Positions 61,910 through 64,000 of a stretch of 64,000 bases of DNA are shown here, piece by piece; within the stretch, counting starts at the first letter, position 1, and each line of letters begins with the position of its first letter. Source of the DNA: Halorubrum xinjiangense (lineage in GTDB: Archaea; Halobacteriota; Halobacteria; Halobacteriales; Haloferacaceae); contig NZ_FNBO01000001.1 of assembly GCF_900102375.1 (NCBI RefSeq), positions 476,692-540,691 on the forward strand, written 5' to 3'. Below the pieces are notes generated by a model. The model was not told the origin of the DNA, did no database searches, and saw only the letters and a list, made by a program, of their open reading frames with translations. The translations under genes and the position numbers were made by a program.

Positions 61910-62467
61910 ATGACTGAACGAGGCCTCGCGTCATGGAGTGACGGGCAGACCGCCCGTGAGCGGGTCAGGGCGATCGCCACGACGCTCACGCAGCCGCGGT
62001 CCGTCGACTGGGTACGCGACGAGGCGCAGGTGTCCTCGTGGCAGACAGCCAAAGACGAACTGGAGATGCTCGCCGAGTTCGGACAGGTACAGATCGTCGA
62101 CGGTGACGACGGGAGTCCCAAGTACGCGCCGAACTACCAGCAGCGGTATTTCACCGAGCTCACCGAGTTGATCAACGACCACACCCGCGAGGAACTCCGT
62201 GAGGAGGTCGCGACCGTCCAAGCGCAGATCGACGACTGGAAGACGGCGTTCGATGTCGAGTCACGCGACGAACTCGAAGTGACACTCACCGACGACGCGC
62301 TTTCGAGCGACGAGATTCGGGAGCGAAACCGCGTACTCCGTCGGTGGGAACACACCGAGGACAACAAACGGCTACTTAAACACGCGCTCGAACTCTACGA
62401 CGACGCTCGTGAACTCTATCCCGGACCGGGAGACTCGACGAACGCCTCAAATCCGCTTTCACAGTAG
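61910..62467 (+). CDS. HTH-type protein paired with the next gene (DUF7342-like)
   Basis: 185 aa. The first 75 residues form a winged helix (TARERVRAIATTLTQPRSVDWVRDEAQVSSWQTAKDELEMLAEFGQVQIVDGDDG), followed by long charged helices (EELREEVATVQAQIDDWKTAF...). It is remembered as a frequent haloarchaeal family encoded just before a small partner gene. It probably is the antitoxin/repressor of that pair. Confidence 0.78.
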   Translation: MTERGLASWSDGQTARERVRAIATTLTQPRSVDWVRDEAQVSSWQTAKDELEMLAEFGQVQIVDGDDGSPKYAPNYQQRYFTELTELINDHTREELREEVATVQAQIDDWKTAFDVESRDELEVTLTDDALSSDEIRERNRVLRRWEHTEDNKRLLKHALELYDDARELYPGPGDSTNASNPLSQ

Positions 62468-62472
62468 TCGCG

Positions 62473-62976
62473 ATGATCGTTCTCGCAAATCGTGTCACCC
62501 TCGACAAACGGACGCTTCTTACTCGGATCCACACCCAGCTACAGACACAGGCCGGTGCGGACGCGCCGGTTGAACAGGTCCGGTATCATCCCTCGAAGGC
62601 GAACAAACTCGAGGTTCGAGCGACGATTCGCCCGGAGCGATTTCTCGGCGGGTCGTATCCCGTCAGCACGGTCGAACTCCACGTGTCGTTCGATTTTCCG
62701 AGTGAGTATTCGTACGACTTCTACCGGATCCAGTGGGTCGACCCCGACCGGGAGCTCATGTTGGGGTGGCATCAGGATGACACGCATATGAACCTCGGTG
62801 AGTGTCACTTTCAGCTTGATTACCGTGGTGACACCATCCACCGAACGGAGGCGGCGTTTCTCGACCGGCATCCACGGAATGTGTTTGACCACCGAATCGC
62901 CCAGCTCGTGGATGTCGTCGATGGGCTCACATGGACCAACGGTCGACCTACGGTCCCGAGCGATACGCTCGGGTGA
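62473..62976 (+). CDS. Candidate toxin of an HTH-linked pair (TumE/DUF6516-like)
   Basis: 167 aa. YDFYRIQWVDPDRELMLGWHQDDTHMNLGECHFQL resembles the strand-rich core of TumE-like toxins (aromatic strand, then an acidic W-x-H motif). It starts 6 bases after the HTH gene, so both are one transcript. The identification is by pattern only; catalytic residues are not certain. Confidence 0.65.
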   Translation: MIVLANRVTLDKRTLLTRIHTQLQTQAGADAPVEQVRYHPSKANKLEVRATIRPERFLGGSYPVSTVELHVSFDFPSEYSYDFYRIQWVDPDRELMLGWHQDDTHMNLGECHFQLDYRGDTIHRTEAAFLDRHPRNVFDHRIAQLVDVVDGLTWTNGRPTVPSDTLG

Positions 62977-63222
62977 CCACTGAGATCGTCGCGGCTGGAA
63001 TCTCATCGTCGAGTGTATCGAGTGCCGGCCGAAGATACGGATGCGTATCGACGCCGGTTTCGAGGTCCTCGTGTACGACCGGAACGGCACAGATTCCGGA
63101 GAGCCCTATGACGACAATGACGTCACAAGATGCCGGTGACCGGATCCCGGGGAGGCCTTCCCTGCGTCTCCTCGCGGTACGGATTCGCTGCTCGCTCTGT
63201 CTGTGCCCGCGGTCGGACCACC
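62977..63222. other. Short gap with a possible gene remnant
   Basis: No complete CDS. On the minus strand, a stretch ending at a stop at 62948-62950 reads ICAVPVVHEDLETGVDTHPY, with codon use like real haloarchaeal genes. It lacks any start codon and homology I can name. It may be a decayed gene. Confidence 0.25.
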
Positions 63223-63636
63223 TCAGAACGTCTCCCAGTCGACGACGCGGAGGTCGTCAATCCGGTCGAAGTGATCGACGTTCGCGGTCAACACCGGGAG
63301 GTCCCGTGTTCGGGCAGTCGCGGCGATATACGCGTCGTGGAGATCATCGAGCGGCCGACCGGCTTGTCGCAGCGTCGCGATGATCGTCGCGGCCGTCGTC
63401 GCGACCGGTCGCGATATCGGGAGCACGTCGAACCGCGAAAGGAGGCGATCGAGGTCGTCGATCGCCCGTTGATGTCGGTCTGTCCCTCGTTCGTACTGGA
63501 GGTCCACGCCGAGCCGGAGTTCGGTCACCGTCACGATGCTGATTGCGTGTCGGCCCGCTTCGTCAAGAGCAGCGACTTTCCCGTCGACCCCGCCGCGGTC
63601 GATATCGACGAGGACGGACGTGTCACAGATCTTCAT
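63223..63636 (-). CDS. vapC: VapC-family PIN-domain toxin
   Basis: 137 aa. MKICDTSVLVDIDRGG carries the first PIN Asp, followed by IVTVTELRLGVD (Glu), LDDLHDAYIAATARTRDLPVLTANVDHF (Asp) and the final ANVDHFDRI. It cleaves RNA and is held inactive by the VapB encoded just upstream. Its start overlaps the antitoxin stop by 14 bases. Confidence 0.93.
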   Translation of the reverse strand: MKICDTSVLVDIDRGGVDGKVAALDEAGRHAISIVTVTELRLGVDLQYERGTDRHQRAIDDLDRLLSRFDVLPISRPVATTAATIIATLRQAGRPLDDLHDAYIAATARTRDLPVLTANVDHFDRIDDLRVVDWETF

Positions 63637-63850
63637 CGGTGACTCGATCCATCGTTCCCTCGCTCAACCGCTCGATCTCATCAGTGACCTTGTCAGGCGT
63701 TTCGGCGTCGAAGATGCCTTGGCCGGTGACGTCCGAGATCTCACCGCCGCCGTCGAGTTTGTCGGCGATCACCTCGCTGAAACTCCGGTCTCCCTTCTCG
63801 CGTTTCAGTCGACGGTACACGTCGTCGCTGATCGAGATGTTCTTGCTCAT
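63623..63850 (-). CDS. vapB: VapB-family antitoxin
   Basis: 75 aa. MSKNISISDDVYRRLKREKGDRSFSEVI is the classical archaeal VapB-antitoxin N-terminus (PF02697 type) with the DNA-binding strand; the rest is an acidic toxin-wrapping tail. A TATA box (rc AATTTATGT, about 63872-63880) lies 26 bases before the ATG. A perfect palindrome lies between TATA and start, the likely autorepression site. Confidence 0.92.
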   Translation of the reverse strand: MSKNISISDDVYRRLKREKGDRSFSEVIADKLDGGGEISDVTGQGIFDAETPDKVTDEIERLSEGTMDRVTDEDL

Positions 63851-63857
63851 ATATTGC

Positions 63858-63873
63858 GTATGGGTACCCATAC
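63858..63873. promoter_or_regulatory. Perfect 16-bp palindrome, candidate VapB operator
   Basis: GTATGGGTACCCATAC lies 8 bases upstream of the vapB ATG and overlaps the probable transcription start. Binding of the VapBC complex here would block its own transcription, as in other VapBC systems. 63874-64000 shows no further complete gene before the window ends. Confidence 0.75.
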
Positions 63874-64000
63874 ATAAATTGATAGCGGCGCGGAAGCCGT
63901 CGCCGAAGGGCTCACCGTGACGACGATCTCCTCGTCCACCGGCTCGATTGCTCCTGTCGCGGGAAGATATCAACCAGACGTTTCTGGAACCGGTGCGTTT

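Overview
The window is chromosomal DNA of an extremely halophilic archaeon (class Halobacteria), most likely Halorubrum or a close relative. The GC content is very high and the proteins are very acidic. Many genes appear leaderless, with a TATA-like box about 26-28 bases before the ATG. Archaeal or haloarchaeal marker genes include NreA, a SAMP2-like modifier, TFB, archaeal GatB, an S-layer glycoprotein with a PGF-CTERM tail, and AglB. The genus is an inference; haloarchaeal origin is firm.

Layout. 1-10 kb: glycerate 2-kinase, an alanine dehydrogenase/ornithine cyclodeaminase family enzyme, dihydrofolate reductase, a 7TM histidine kinase, a very unusual soluble fusion of a chemoreceptor signalling domain to a UgpB-like solute-binding domain, RlmE, a GNAT enzyme and a SAMP2-like protein with a C-terminal extension. 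10-20 kb: housekeeping (gatB, pyrE, moxR, tRNA-Ser, a polyprenol/dolichol kinase-like gene, glyS, a CBS protein, panE-like, thrC). 20-25 kb: an M14-like deacylase and a CHAT-protease-like protein convergent with a tiny membrane peptide. 25-36 kb: ppa, PadR regulator, rnhA operon, a TFB without zinc-ribbon cysteines, nreA, a radical SAM enzyme and several conserved haloarchaeal proteins. 36-43 kb: ADP-forming acetyl-CoA synthetase with its DRTGG partner, a PAS kinase, regulators and a Fic/Doc toxin module. 44-64 kb: accessory and surface region with S-layer glycoprotein, AglB, a polyprenyl glycosyl-phosphotransferase, an NAD-dependent epimerase and a sugar nucleotidyltransferase. These are interleaved with a three-gene tubulin-like/GTPase/membrane-protein operon and several toxin-antitoxin-like pairs.

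Main signals. (1) A GC-rich element of about 250 bases occurs in three complete copies (about 9976-10222, 30294-30565 inverted, 31070-31343) plus a partial copy at the left edge. Its 19-bp stem is perfect in all three copies although the stem sequence differs, so paired positions have changed together; a second stem is also perfect or nearly so in two copies. This points to a conserved folded RNA or DNA element. (2) The tubulin-like, membrane GTPase and Ig-like membrane protein operon at 52.5-58.8 kb looks like an undescribed membrane-linked system. (3) The chemoreceptor-UgpB fusion has no signal peptide or membrane segment, so the binding domain should face the cytoplasm. (4) The S-layer, AglB and sugar-activation genes probably act together in cell-surface N-glycosylation. 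The sugar transferase there seems to be a mosaic gene with the remnant of an older 3' end left beside it.

All calls come from reading the sequence and from remembered family motifs; no database search was run.
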